Part shown: positions 6,675-16,642 of the stretch, piece after piece
How positions within the stretch are numbered: position 1 is the stretch's first letter
How the letters are laid out: each line of letters begins with the position of its first letter
Source of the DNA: Imhoffiella fuscus
GTDB taxonomy: Bacteria > Pseudomonadota > Gammaproteobacteria > Chromatiales > Chromatiaceae
Reading direction: 5' to 3'
Length of the DNA: 64,000 nt
Assembly (NCBI RefSeq): GCF_042682685.1
Contig: NZ_JBHUHX010000032.1
Location: 62,001 to 126,000 of the forward strand
The notes under the pieces: model-generated
What the model was told of the DNA's origin: nothing
The model's input: only the letters and a program-made list of their open reading frames with translations
Database searches by the model: none
Position numbers and translations under genes: made by a program

Positions 6675-9600
6675 ATGGGGACGCTGACCACCGCTATCCA
6701 GCAAGACGACACCCAGGCCATCGAGCAGGCATTGACTCCAGACCGTTTGGAGAACCCGATCGACGACCAGGATCTGACGCCTCTCGGCTATGCCGTAGAG
6801 CATCAGCGCCCCGGCGCGGTCGCCTTGCTGCTGGCTCAGGGGGCGGATCCGATGCGTCTCGATGTCTCCGGCAAGACGCCGCTGCTGCGGGCGTTGGAGG
6901 GCGGGCGCGAGACCGCAGAACTGGTGTTGGACGCCATCGTCGAGCGCGGGCTGATCAACGATGCCTGTCGGCGGGTGATCATGCGCGTGCTGATGGGGCG
7001 CTGGGTCGAGGACGAGGACAGCCGGGCCTGTCTGGACCCGCTGGGCATCGACCGCAAGCGTCAGGCGGCGCTGTTCGGCCAATTCGACCGGCACGAGGCC
7101 AAGCTGCGAGCCGCCGCGCTCGTCGAGCGTCTGCGGGCCTTCTGCCGTGCCTATGTCGAGATGGCGTCGGGGCTATCCGGCGTGCCGGATGCGCCGGACA
7201 CCGAGACCCTCTTCGGCTTTCTGATGCATGAAAGCGATGCCGAGCCCGTGACCGCCTGGCTCCTGGCGCTGAAGGCACGGATCGAGGCGGGGGCGCGTCC
7301 CGACTTCGCGTGGCAGGACTATCGTCCGTTGCTGTCCGGTATCCGCAACCTGGACGCGGACCAGCGGACCGGAGAGGTCTACGCCCGCTGGGTGATGCTG
7401 GAGGCGCCCTTCTTTTCGATCGAGGCGCTGGTGGCGGGACGCATCGCCGCTGAGGTGGCGATCAATGCCGATGCGCAGGCGAGGGCGATCACGCGGGCGG
7501 CACGGGCGGGGCTACTCGATCTGAAAGGCTGGATCCTGATCATCGTCTCGGGCATCGATTGCGAGGAGGGCGTCGACGCCGACAATCCTTGGCTGGCGTT
7601 GCAGGACGAGCGGGCGCGGGCCGCCATGATCGAACACCCCCGACGGCTGCGCAACGACGCCTTCCAGCAGTTGGCGGGCGTCATGGACGTGCTCGGGTCC
7701 GCGTTCGACGGCCTTGCCGGTTTCGTTGCGGCCCTGACGCCGTCCCAACGTACCGCGTTTGCCGCGCATCACCTCTCCGCCTGCAAGGGACAGCCGGGCG
7801 GCTGGCTCGCGATGGCGCGCGTCCTGGCGAGCGAGGGGCTGCTGCCCGCGCAACTGCCTGCGCGAGACGACAGTGCGAGCTGGGATGGCATGGCCGACTG
7901 GCTGATCGCCGAGGTCGGCAGCGATCTGACCCTGGAGCTGCTCGAACGGATCGGGCAGGACAGGGCACGTCGTCGCTATCGCTGGTCCGACAGCGTGCAA
8001 GGCCAGGTCCAGGCGCGGGTGTTGAGCCATTGGATCGAGGCGCAGCCCGATGCGGTCGATCGACTGCGGGCCGCGCATCTGTGCTTGGTCGGTGACCGGG
8101 CCTTGCTGCGGCGGCTGATCCTCGACAGCCGCTGCGATTCCGAGCTGCAAGAGGTGGCGATCGCCAACCTGGGCTGGCAACTCGATGGGTTGGCGCCGGA
8201 CGAGGGGCTGTTGGCGTCGCGCCGAGCGGATTGTCTGCGCATCTGGTGCGCGCAGTCATCGATCCTCCCGGATGACTGGATGGACTGGTTTTGGGCGCAT
8301 CGCGTCGAGGGCGACGAGCGCGCCCTGTTGCTCAAGGCCTTCTCGCAGGCGGCCTCGGTGACGACGGACGAGGAGGGCGAGGCGCTCGCGGAGGCTGTGG
8401 GGCCGGCCCTCGACCGGCTGCGCGACTGGTATATGCAAGACCCGGCCCTGTCCGATCGGGCGTTCTCGGCGATCGAGGAGGTCGATTGGCGCGTCGCGAA
8501 CGCGGCCTGGGATTGGCTCGGTCCCGCGAGCCGGCGTGCCGTGCTGAGTGCGCTCGCGAGCGAGCTCGATGGGGCTGGAGACTATCGATTGAGCCACTGG
8601 CTCAATCAGCCGTCCGTGGTCGCGCTGCTCGACCGAGGCATGGCCGATGATCCCGCGCCCCTGCTGGCACGGCGCGATGCCGCCCGGTGGGCCTTGCGGC
8701 ATCTCTGTGACGCGGGATTCGAGGCGAGTCTGCCCCAACTTGAAGCGCTTGCGAGCCAGAAAACGGTCCTGCCACATGCGGCCAAGGGGCTTGCCCGGAT
8801 CACGCCCGGACGTCTGCGCGACGCTGGCCTGCTGTCCGACAGCCGTAAGGCGGTTCGCGATCTCGCCCTGCGCGGTCTCTGCGAGCGCAGCGATGCCGAT
8901 GCGGTGCCGGTGCTGGAGGAGTGTCTCGGCGAGCGGGCGAGCCGCTGGACCGACATCCAGCGCGGTCACATCCTCGATCGGCTGGAGCACTTCGGTCGCG
9001 ACGTCTCGGACCTGGATCCACTGCTGGACGCGGACCTCGCCGCCTTCGAGGCGCAGGCGGTCAAGGGGCTGAAGGGCAAGCGTAGCGATGCGTTGGAACG
9101 GCTGTGGAATCCGCGTATCGAGGAGCTGGATCTGCCGTTCTCGCGCGATGCCCTGCACTGGAGCTGCATGCTGGCGCGCGACGAGGAATGGGGACAGATG
9201 CCGCGCGGCGTGCGGCAGTTGTGGGCGCTTCTGAGCAGCGAGCAGCGCGCCGAGCTGGCATCTCGGCTGGTGGAGTCCTGGGGGCAGGGCGCGGCGGACA
9301 ACAAGGATCGCTGGGTGCTGCGTCTGGCGTCGGCCTTCGGGGATGACCGGCTGGTTCCCCAGCTCAAGGAGCTGGTCGCGCTCTGGAACAAAAAGCACTA
9401 CCAGCGCGCCGGATGGGTGGTCGGAACCCTCGGGGAGCTGGATACCACCTATGCGCTCTTCACGCTCGACGAGATCCGCAAGACTGGCAAGTATCGGGAC
9501 GTGGTGCGGGGGGATGCCTACCAGGCGCTGCGGCGTGCCGCCGAGCGTCGGGGTCTCCCGCTCCAGGAGCTGTACGACGAGCTGGTGCCCACCTTGGACA

Positions 9601-10499
9601 TGGGGCCGGATGGATTGGTGCTGGATGTCGGTCCCTATGTCTATCGCGCCCTGTTGTTGCCGGATCTGTCGTTGCGGGTCATCCACGGCGGTACGGGCAA
9701 GCAGAGCAAGTCCCTGCCCAAGGCCAAGAAGGACGAGGATCCGGCGCTGCGCGCGGTGGCCGAGAGTCGTTTCGCGCTGCTGAAGAAGAACGTCAAGCCG
9801 GTCGTCCAACAGTTGGGTCCACGGCTTGAGGAGGCCTTCGACTGCGGAAAGTCCTGGAGTACGGGGCGCTGGGAGCAACTGTTCCTGAAGCATCCGATCC
9901 TGCTACTCGTCGGCAAGAGCCTGATCTGGAGCGGCACCACAGCGCAGGGCGTGCAGAGCTTTCGCATCAGCGAGGACGGTTCGCTGATCGATCGCGAGGA
10001 CGAGCCGGTCGCGCTCGCCGAGGGCGAGGTGCGTCTCTGGCATCCGTTGGAGTCGACGGAGGAGGAGATCGCCGGCTGGCGCGATCACTTCGCCGACTAT
10101 GAGCTGACCCCCTTCATCGTTCAGACCGAGGCGCCTGTGCATGCCCTGGATGACGCGGAGCGCGCGTCGCTGTCGCTCAGCCGCTTCTCCGGTGCCAAGG
10201 CGCCTTGGGGTAACGTCAAGCGGCTCATGACCAAGTGGGACTACGGGGTCGCGGACCAGGACGGCACCCACATCTTCGGCTACACCCACAGCTATCCGCT
10301 CAGCCGGATCCGGGTCGAGATCGGCATGCAGGAATGCCAAATCAGCATGAGTTTCGACGAGGACTGTGTCCTCGGCGATCTCGAATTCCGGCGCATGGGC
10401 GAGGATTGGGGCTCATCCCATCTGCTCCCCTTGGGCGAGGTGCCGCCACGGCTCGTCGCGACCGTCATCGAGAAACTGCGCATCCTCACCAAATCGTGA
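6675..10499 (+). CDS. Ankyrin-repeat DUF4132 protein
   Basis: A 1274-residue protein with no signal peptide. The N terminus has ankyrin-like units (DDQDLTPLGYAVEHQRPGAVALLLAQGADP, then VSGKTPLLRALEGG). A long helical, HEAT-like middle follows, with repeated RxLALRGL/ALGxL units, and the C-terminal third (about residues 930-1270) looks like DUF4132 (VQQLGPRLEEAF, WEQLFLKHPILLLVGKSLIW, LWHPLEST, HDHFADYELTPFIVQ-like region). The function of DUF4132 is unknown. The ATG has GAGGAG upstream, although 12 bases away. The stop TGA overlaps the GTG start of the SWIM gene, which indicates translational coupling. Confidence 0.82.
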   Translation: MGTLTTAIQQDDTQAIEQALTPDRLENPIDDQDLTPLGYAVEHQRPGAVALLLAQGADPMRLDVSGKTPLLRALEGGRETAELVLDAIVERGLINDACRRVIMRVLMGRWVEDEDSRACLDPLGIDRKRQAALFGQFDRHEAKLRAAALVERLRAFCRAYVEMASGLSGVPDAPDTETLFGFLMHESDAEPVTAWLLALKARIEAGARPDFAWQDYRPLLSGIRNLDADQRTGEVYARWVMLEAPFFSIEALVAGRIAAEVAINADAQARAITRAARAGLLDLKGWILIIVSGIDCEEGVDADNPWLALQDERARAAMIEHPRRLRNDAFQQLAGVMDVLGSAFDGLAGFVAALTPSQRTAFAAHHLSACKGQPGGWLAMARVLASEGLLPAQLPARDDSASWDGMADWLIAEVGSDLTLELLERIGQDRARRRYRWSDSVQGQVQARVLSHWIEAQPDAVDRLRAAHLCLVGDRALLRRLILDSRCDSELQEVAIANLGWQLDGLAPDEGLLASRRADCLRIWCAQSSILPDDWMDWFWAHRVEGDERALLLKAFSQAASVTTDEEGEALAEAVGPALDRLRDWYMQDPALSDRAFSAIEEVDWRVANAAWDWLGPASRRAVLSALASELDGAGDYRLSHWLNQPSVVALLDRGMADDPAPLLARRDAARWALRHLCDAGFEASLPQLEALASQKTVLPHAAKGLARITPGRLRDAGLLSDSRKAVRDLALRGLCERSDADAVPVLEECLGERASRWTDIQRGHILDRLEHFGRDVSDLDPLLDADLAAFEAQAVKGLKGKRSDALERLWNPRIEELDLPFSRDALHWSCMLARDEEWGQMPRGVRQLWALLSSEQRAELASRLVESWGQGAADNKDRWVLRLASAFGDDRLVPQLKELVALWNKKHYQRAGWVVGTLGELDTTYALFTLDEIRKTGKYRDVVRGDAYQALRRAAERRGLPLQELYDELVPTLDMGPDGLVLDVGPYVYRALLLPDLSLRVIHGGTGKQSKSLPKAKKDEDPALRAVAESRFALLKKNVKPVVQQLGPRLEEAFDCGKSWSTGRWEQLFLKHPILLLVGKSLIWSGTTAQGVQSFRISEDGSLIDREDEPVALAEGEVRLWHPLESTEEEIAGWRDHFADYELTPFIVQTEAPVHALDDAERASLSLSRFSGAKAPWGNVKRLMTKWDYGVADQDGTHIFGYTHSYPLSRIRVEIGMQECQISMSFDEDCVLGDLEFRRMGEDWGSSHLLPLGEVPPRLVATVIEKLRILTKS

Positions 10500-12139
10500 C
10501 GCTCGCCGCCATCGAGACTTGGCTCGCCGAGATCGGCGACGGGGACATCGAGGACTGGGCCAACAAGGGCCTGCTGCGACGCGGGCGCAAGCTGGCCGAC
10601 GCCAGCGGCGCGGATCGCGTCGAGGCGGACAGCGAGCGGTTGATGACGCAGCTCGACGGTCATCGCCAGACACTGAGCGGACCGGGCTTCGATCGGCTCG
10701 ATTGCGGTTGTCCGGCGACTGCGACCTGTCACCATCTGGTGGCGTTGCTGCTGCTGGCCAAAACGGCGCGGATGGCGGCTGTCGATGCTTCGGAAGCGGC
10801 TGCCCCGGACTGGCTGCTCGGTGACGAGGCGCCGCTGGTTCGGGCATTGGGCCGTGCGCATTGGGATCGCGCGGGCCGTTGGATGCGGCTCGGTCTAGTC
10901 CCGGAGCTGGAGGAGGGGCCTGCGGGCTGGGTGGCCGAGGTCACGGAGCGCGAGAGCGAGCGGGTGCGCATGGCCCGATCCGCCGGACCCGAGGCCGCGA
11001 CCTGCACCTGCGGAGCGGCGCGTTGTCCGCATCGGGCGCTGGTGGTCCTGGAGCTGCGCCGCCGTCTGGGTCTGTTCGACCCAGCGTCGGTCGAGAACGC
11101 GCTGAGCCGCGATCAAACCGAATCGCTCGCGGCCATCGCGCGGTGGATGACGCAACTGGCGGCAGCCGGGCTGACCGGACTGTCCCCGGCGATGACCGAT
11201 CAGGGCCGCGTTCTGGCCACGGCGGCCCGTCAGGCCGATCTTCCGCGTGTCGGCATACTGATGGCCGCGCTTCTGGATCTGCTGGAACAGGATCGTCAGG
11301 GACGCAGCTTTGCCGACGTGCGCGGCATCGGCGGCACGCTCGCCGCATTGCGCCTGCTGGTCGGCAGTCTCGAAAAGGCGGCGCCGCAGGTCCCATTGCT
11401 GCGCCTGACCGGCGTCAATCGTGCCCTCTATCGCAAGGTCACCGGACTGCGGTTGATCGGCGTGTCCGCCGAGCATTGGCAGGGACGACTGGGTCAGGAA
11501 GGCATCAGCGTCCATTGTTACGCGCCTGGGGAAGGGCGCTGGTACCGTCTGACCGAGACCCGCCGTCCTCTGCAAGACCAACAGGGTCAATGGGATCCGA
11601 TCGAGGTCTGGAGGCATGGGCGCTGGGCCGAGGGGCCGCCGCTGCGCGAGCTGCCGGCCTCGGAGGTGCTGCTGCGGACCGGCTGGGTCAGCGCGGAGGG
11701 TCGGCTGTCCGGGCGACCAGGCACCCGTCTGGAGCACCGCGCGCTGCGCGATCCGGCGGCAGAACTGCCGGTCGAGACCGACTTCGCCGCCCTGAGACGG
11801 CGTTTCGCAGAGACCATGGTCGAGGATCTCATGGCGCCGCCGCCGCGTCTGCCGGTGGTGATCCGCGTCGCCCGGGCCGGCGCCCGACAGTTCGATCCGC
11901 ACACCCAATGGTGGACGCAGCCCGTGACCGATTCCAATGGCGCGGAGCTCTCCATTGGCATTCTGGTCCGCGATCCCGTCAGCGCCTTGAAGCGCCAGCG
12001 TATGGAGACCCGAGCACCGGGCTCGGTCCAAGGCTGGCTGCTGTTCGGGACCCTCTATCGCGCCCAGACCGGCTTGGCGCTCGATCCCATCGCCCTCTTG
12101 AACGACGGAGCCGTCGCATGGATGAGTCTGACTCTGTAG
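10496..12139 (+). CDS. SWIM zinc-finger protein (two SWIM-like motifs)
   Basis: A 547-residue protein. SWIM motifs have the form CxCx(n)CxH. The first is CGCPATATCHH at about residues 76-86, and a second is CTCGAARCPH at about 167-176. The rest is Arg-rich, helical and of no recognised family. GTG at 10496 overlaps the DUF4132 stop (GTGA), and I prefer it to the longer upstream frame, which would lie inside DUF4132. SWIM domains bind DNA or protein partners. A shorter SWIM protein occurs at 17054 in the second operon of this set. Confidence 0.75.
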   Translation: MTLAAIETWLAEIGDGDIEDWANKGLLRRGRKLADASGADRVEADSERLMTQLDGHRQTLSGPGFDRLDCGCPATATCHHLVALLLLAKTARMAAVDASEAAAPDWLLGDEAPLVRALGRAHWDRAGRWMRLGLVPELEEGPAGWVAEVTERESERVRMARSAGPEAATCTCGAARCPHRALVVLELRRRLGLFDPASVENALSRDQTESLAAIARWMTQLAAAGLTGLSPAMTDQGRVLATAARQADLPRVGILMAALLDLLEQDRQGRSFADVRGIGGTLAALRLLVGSLEKAAPQVPLLRLTGVNRALYRKVTGLRLIGVSAEHWQGRLGQEGISVHCYAPGEGRWYRLTETRRPLQDQQGQWDPIEVWRHGRWAEGPPLRELPASEVLLRTGWVSAEGRLSGRPGTRLEHRALRDPAAELPVETDFAALRRRFAETMVEDLMAPPPRLPVVIRVARAGARQFDPHTQWWTQPVTDSNGAELSIGILVRDPVSALKRQRMETRAPGSVQGWLLFGTLYRAQTGLALDPIALLNDGAVAWMSLTL

Positions 12140-12411
12140 ATGCCGCCGGCATCGATCTCCTGCTCGATCGCTGGCGGGACTGTCTCGAACTCTGGCTTCA
12201 GACCGGCTGCGCCTCGCCCTCCGCCGCCGCGCGCTCCGCGCTCGACCGGCTCCTGGACGAGGAGGGGAGCGCCGAGTGGCCCCAGGTCCAGCGTCTCGCA
12301 CAGGTGCTGTCGTGCGCGGAGGATCCCGCCGCAGCCACGGCGGCCTTCTTGGATCTCATCGTCTGGCTGGAGACCCTGCAACGGCTGCGCGATGCGGATC
12401 GGTTGGCGTGA
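12118..12411 (+). CDS. Small acidic protein, third gene of DUF4132 operon
   Basis: A 97-residue acidic helical protein (starts MDESDSVDAAGIDLLLDRW). The ATG at 12118 lies 22 bp before the stop of the SWIM gene, with GACGGAG upstream, so it is translationally coupled. Frame and spacing support a real gene. No family is recognised; it may be a system-specific partner of the SWIM or DUF4132 protein. Confidence 0.65.
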   Translation: MDESDSVDAAGIDLLLDRWRDCLELWLQTGCASPSAAARSALDRLLDEEGSAEWPQVQRLAQVLSCAEDPAAATAAFLDLIVWLETLQRLRDADRLA

Positions 12412-12441
12412 GGCGCCGAGATGCACCCTGAGCCCGGGGCG

Positions 12442-15438
12442 TCAAGGCGCATGCACAACGACGCGATTGCGTCCCTGCTGCTTGGCTTGGTACAGGGCCG
12501 CGTCGGCCTGGCCGAGCAGATCCGCAGGTTGGTGGGTGGAATCTGGCACCAGGGTCGCGACGCCAATGCTGACGGTCACATGGTCGGCCACTGTCGAGTC
12601 GCGGTGCTCGATGGCCAGCGCGGCGACCGCCGTGCGTAGCTGTTCGGCCAGCTCGAGCGCTTGTGCGGCGTCGTCCTGCACGATCACGAAGAACTCTTCG
12701 CCACCATACCGGGCGACGATATCCGCGCTGCGACGCGCATGCTCGCTCAGTAGGGTCGCGACCGATTGCAGACAGCGATCGCCCATGGGGTGTCCATAGC
12801 AGTCGTTGTATTGCTTGAAGAAGTCGACATCGATCATCAGCGCCGCGAGCGGCTCGCCATGGCGCCGGGCGCGCCCCCACTCGCGTGCCAATGCCTGATC
12901 GAGATAGCGGCGGTTGAACAACTGGGTGAGCGAGTCGCGCATCGCCAGACGTTCCATCTCGGCATGGGCCTGCTCCAGCGCCTGCGTGCGCTCGGCCACC
13001 CGCTGCTCAAGAGTCTGGGTGAGTTGATGCAGCGCGCGCGTGCGCTCGACCAGGCTGACGTGAACGTGGACGCGCGCGATCAGCTCTTCGCGCGAGAAGG
13101 GCTTGGGCAGATAGTCGTTGCCGCCGGCACTGAAGCCTTCGAGCAGATCGCGCTCCTGATTGCGCGCGGTCAGGAACAGGATCGGCAACTCGCTCGCCGA
13201 AAAGCGCTTACGCAGCCGCCGACAGACCTCAAAGCCGTTGATGCGCGGCATCATGACGTCAAGCAGCACCACGCGGGTCTCGTCCGCATCGGCCTGGCTC
13301 ATCCAGGCCAATGCCTTTTCGCCGTCGGTAGCGGTCCGAACGCGAAAGCCCTGAATGCCGAGCTGGTTGGTCAGCACCCGCAGGTTGATGGGATCGTCAT
13401 CCACGACCAGCACCAGCTGGTTGTCGCCGCGCCATGCGTCCATCAGGGACGGCGCGGTCTCGGTCTGCTCGGTCCGAGTGGAGCCGACGGCCAGGGCGCT
13501 GTCGGCCAATTGGCTCTCTTTGCCTGGCGGGGTGTTCTGGTCCGCCACTGGGTTCGCTGCGGAATCCGCCACCGGCAAGGTGAACTGAAAACAGGCACCG
13601 GCACCGGCCTGGGATTCGAGCCGAATGGTTCCGCCCAGTGCCTTGACCAGCGAACGGGTCACCGCCAGGCCGAGGCCGGTGCCACCATGCGCGCGACCGG
13701 CACCGCTGTCGAGCTGCTCGAAGGAGGCGAAGATCGCCTCGTGTTGCGATGGCGGAATGCCGGGGCCAGTGTCGCAAACGCGCACGGCGATCAGTCCATC
13801 GTCATCGACGCCGGCACACAGCTGCACCCAGCCCCGATCGGTGAACTTGATGGCATTGCCGACCAGGTTATAGAGGATCTGCTGGAGCCGATTTTCATCG
13901 GCCCATGCCGGCGGTAGCCCCGGCGGCACCCTGTTGATCAGCTCAAGCCCTTTGGGCTCGGCCAGATTGGCCACCAGTTGCAGCACCAGATCGCAAACCG
14001 AGCGCAGGTCGACCGCAGTCAGATTCAGCACCAGCTCGCGGTGGCGCAGGCGGGAGAAATCCAGAATGTCGTTGACCAGGGTCGCCAGGCGTTGACCGGA
14101 GGCGACGATCAGACGCAGATTGTCGTCCAACGCCGGGGTGAGCGGACCGGCGGCACCACCGCGCAGGCTTTCGGCGAGACCGATAATGCCGTGCAGGGGC
14201 GTGCGCAGTTCATGCGAGGTATTGGCCAGAAAGTCGTCTTTCAGCCGGTCGGCCTTGCGCAGGCTATCGATGGCCAACTGCTTGCTGGTCAGTGCCTCTT
14301 GCTGAGCGCGGTCCTTTTCCTGCTGCGAGGTTTCGAGGTTGTCGGCCATGTGGTTGAACACGGATGCCAACTGGGCCAGTTCGTCGCGACCGCGTACCGG
14401 CACCCGCGCGCGCAGATCGCCGGCACCGATAGCCGCAGCGCCACGCTCAAGCCGCTGCACCGGCAGCAACACCAGCAGATGCAAGACCACGAGCAACAGC
14501 ACCGACGACAGGAGCAGGGTCACCATCGCGATCACCGCGACGTTTTTCCCCAGGGCTGCACTGGCGGTTTCGAGCTCGTCCTCTGGCAGGAGCGCAATCT
14601 GCGACAGGTTGTCGGTGAGTTTCCGCGCGCGTATCAGCGTTCGCTGGTCCTTGTGCTCGGCTTGCCGCACGCTGTGCTTCGCGGCGGCGTCCTGGATCGC
14701 ATCGCGCAACTCGGCTTCGAGCCGCGCCCCTGCGGGCTCTGACTCATCGGCAAACAATCGCCGCGCCTGGGCATCGACGAACAGAATCCGCCCGGCGCGT
14801 CCAAAGTGGCCGTTTTTCGCCTGTCGGCGCAGATGCTCGGGTGAAATGACCAACAGCAGATATCCGCGCAAGGACGGCTTCGCGATGCTGTTGTCTTCAA
14901 ACGTGGGATCGACGAACGCGAGCTTGTGCCCGACCAGCAACAGGGGGTCGCCCTTCTCATTGCGCACATAGCGCGCCAGCGCGGCTGCGTCGCTCGCTTG
15001 CAGTTCGGCGAGATAGGCGTCCAGACCATGCAGCGCAGCGGCATCGGCATGTTCATCGGACAGGTAACGTGCAAGCTCCTTGCCGTCCGGATCGATCAGG
15101 CGAATATCGCCATAGTCGCCGTAGGCCTCGTGATAACTCGCAAACAGATTCAGCAGCGGTAGCAACAGAAAATTGACGCGCTCGCCCTCGGGTGCGAACA
15201 GATAGCGCTTGAGCAAACTGGAGCCGGCGAAGAGCTTGGCATTGGCCAGCGCCGAGCGCCGGTGGGTCTCTTCGCTCAGCGCCACTTGCTCGAGCAAGGT
15301 ATCCATCTCGCGCAGCAGCGTGGTCTGGGCATTGGTACGCAAACGGTCGTAGGCCAGCCAGCCAAGCCCCAGCAAGGGGCCGATGACCAATGGCAACAGG
15401 AACACCAGCAGCTTGGCACGCAGGGACATGAATTTCAT
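12442..15438 (-). CDS. Hybrid sensor histidine kinase with receiver and diguanylate cyclase domains
   Basis: A 998-residue inner-membrane sensor. It has an N-terminal TM helix (LLVFLLPLVIGPLLGLGWLAY), a ~270-residue periplasmic sensory region, a second TM helix (VIAMVTLLLSSVLLLVVLHLLVLLPV) and a HAMP linker. These are followed by HisKA with NTSHELRTPLHG, HATPase with DTGPGIPP and GGTGLGLAV, and a receiver with VVDDDPIN, LLDVMMPRINGFE and PKPFS. A C-terminal GGDEF domain reads ARYGGEEFF, with the inhibitory I-site RSAD five residues before it. It is therefore predicted to autophosphorylate, pass phosphate to its receiver and make c-di-GMP. The gene begins 20 bp after the PotD-like gene, so the two are one operon. 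Confidence 0.92.
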   Translation of the reverse strand: MKFMSLRAKLLVFLLPLVIGPLLGLGWLAYDRLRTNAQTTLLREMDTLLEQVALSEETHRRSALANAKLFAGSSLLKRYLFAPEGERVNFLLLPLLNLFASYHEAYGDYGDIRLIDPDGKELARYLSDEHADAAALHGLDAYLAELQASDAAALARYVRNEKGDPLLLVGHKLAFVDPTFEDNSIAKPSLRGYLLLVISPEHLRRQAKNGHFGRAGRILFVDAQARRLFADESEPAGARLEAELRDAIQDAAAKHSVRQAEHKDQRTLIRARKLTDNLSQIALLPEDELETASAALGKNVAVIAMVTLLLSSVLLLVVLHLLVLLPVQRLERGAAAIGAGDLRARVPVRGRDELAQLASVFNHMADNLETSQQEKDRAQQEALTSKQLAIDSLRKADRLKDDFLANTSHELRTPLHGIIGLAESLRGGAAGPLTPALDDNLRLIVASGQRLATLVNDILDFSRLRHRELVLNLTAVDLRSVCDLVLQLVANLAEPKGLELINRVPPGLPPAWADENRLQQILYNLVGNAIKFTDRGWVQLCAGVDDDGLIAVRVCDTGPGIPPSQHEAIFASFEQLDSGAGRAHGGTGLGLAVTRSLVKALGGTIRLESQAGAGACFQFTLPVADSAANPVADQNTPPGKESQLADSALAVGSTRTEQTETAPSLMDAWRGDNQLVLVVDDDPINLRVLTNQLGIQGFRVRTATDGEKALAWMSQADADETRVVLLDVMMPRINGFEVCRRLRKRFSASELPILFLTARNQERDLLEGFSAGGNDYLPKPFSREELIARVHVHVSLVERTRALHQLTQTLEQRVAERTQALEQAHAEMERLAMRDSLTQLFNRRYLDQALAREWGRARRHGEPLAALMIDVDFFKQYNDCYGHPMGDRCLQSVATLLSEHARRSADIVARYGGEEFFVIVQDDAAQALELAEQLRTAVAALAIEHRDSTVADHVTVSIGVATLVPDSTHQPADLLGQADAALYQAKQQGRNRVVVHAP

Positions 15439-15457
15439 GGGGGCAGAGGTGGCGCGG

Positions 15458-16642
15458 CTAGTTGATCAGTTGCGCCCAGATGCCGATCATCTGCCGCTGG
15501 ATCTCCGCCGGGAGCGGCTTCTGAACCTCGCTACGCTCAAGCACCTCGGGTGGCGGGTAGATGACGGGATTGTTCAGAAAGTCCTGCGGCAGCAGGGTCT
15601 TGGCCGTCAGGTTGGTGGTCGCGAACCGAAGGCTCTTCGCGCAGGCCGCCGCATGGGCGGGCGTATGCAGCCAGTTGATGAAGGCGTTGGCCAGTTCGGG
15701 TTCGCGCGCCTTGGCCGCGATGACGAGGTAGTCGATCATGAGTTCTCCGCCCTCTTCGGGAACCCTGTAGCGAATCGCCGGATTGCGCTCCATCAATAGC
15801 AGCGCATCGCCATTCCAGGTCTGTCCGATCCAGGTCTCGCCGGAGACGATGCCCGAGTTGGCATCGGTCTTGAAATAGCCGTAATTCTGCACGAACGGCT
15901 TCTGGGCGCGCAGTAGCCGGGCGGCCTCCTCGATTTCGGCCGGTTCGGTGGAGTTGAAGGAGTATCCCAGCGTTTTCAGCGCCATGCCGAAGGCAACACG
16001 GTATTGGTTGAGCACCATCAGGTGGCCCTTCCAGGCTTCTTGAGGCGCGTAGTACTGACGCCAGCGATGCAGAGGCTCGTCGATCAGGTCCGAGCGCCAT
16101 ACCAGTCCGGTCGTGCCCCAGAGATAGGGCGCCGCATAGTCATCCGCGCCCTCGAAGCCGTCGATCCAGCGCCGGTCGACATGGACGAGATTGGGGATCG
16201 CGGCCTTGTCGAGCGGTTGCAGCCAGCCATGCTGGATGTAGGGCGGCAGATCGGCGGCGGTCACCATCAGCACGTCGAAGCCCTTGCCCTTGTTGCGCAT
16301 CAGGGTTTCGTCACGCTCATCGGCGGACTGAAAATACCGTTGCACCACTCGCGCGTGGTATGTGCGTTCGAACGCCTTGACGACATCCTGATCCACATAG
16401 GCCGTCCAGTTGTAGAACACCAGTTCGCGCGGCGGCGCCTTCTCCTCGACCGGGTCTGGACTGCCCCGATCCTCGGCTTGGTCCGGCTGCGCCAGGCCGT
16501 TCGCGCCAGGCCAAAGCATGACCAGGATGCCGAGCAGACAGAGTTCCGGCCAGATCGCGAGAAGGCTCCGACCGACTCGGGTTGACGATGGATTCACAAG
16601 AGCCCTCCACGGCGCGGCACAGCGCCAGCGACGAAAAATCAT
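15458..16642 (-). CDS. PotD/PotF-like periplasmic polyamine-binding protein
   Basis: A 394-residue solute-binding protein of the spermidine/putrescine class. It has an N-terminal export signal (LLAIWPELCLLGILVMLWPGANGLA), then the class start ELVFYNWTAYVDQDVVKAFERTYHA, and conserved inner motifs (FDVLMVTAADLPPYIQHGWLQPLD, YAAPYLWGTTGLVW, IGQTWNGDALLLM, MIDYLVIAAKA). No ABC permease or ATPase is nearby. It is followed at 20 bp by a membrane histidine kinase/diguanylate cyclase, so its likely job is ligand presentation to the kinase rather than uptake. The N terminus is long for a signal peptide; a GTG at 16594 is another possible start. Confidence 0.88.
   Translation of the reverse strand: MIFRRWRCAAPWRALVNPSSTRVGRSLLAIWPELCLLGILVMLWPGANGLAQPDQAEDRGSPDPVEEKAPPRELVFYNWTAYVDQDVVKAFERTYHARVVQRYFQSADERDETLMRNKGKGFDVLMVTAADLPPYIQHGWLQPLDKAAIPNLVHVDRRWIDGFEGADDYAAPYLWGTTGLVWRSDLIDEPLHRWRQYYAPQEAWKGHLMVLNQYRVAFGMALKTLGYSFNSTEPAEIEEAARLLRAQKPFVQNYGYFKTDANSGIVSGETWIGQTWNGDALLLMERNPAIRYRVPEEGGELMIDYLVIAAKAREPELANAFINWLHTPAHAAACAKSLRFATTNLTAKTLLPQDFLNNPVIYPPPEVLERSEVQKPLPAEIQRQMIGIWAQLIN

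Noticed and set aside
8256..9893. 545-codon open frame on the minus strand
   Set aside because: Antisense to DUF4132; no recognisable motif.
10235..10495. Upstream extension of the SWIM gene in the same frame
   Set aside because: It lies inside the DUF4132 coding region; GTG at 10496 overlapping the DUF4132 stop is preferred.
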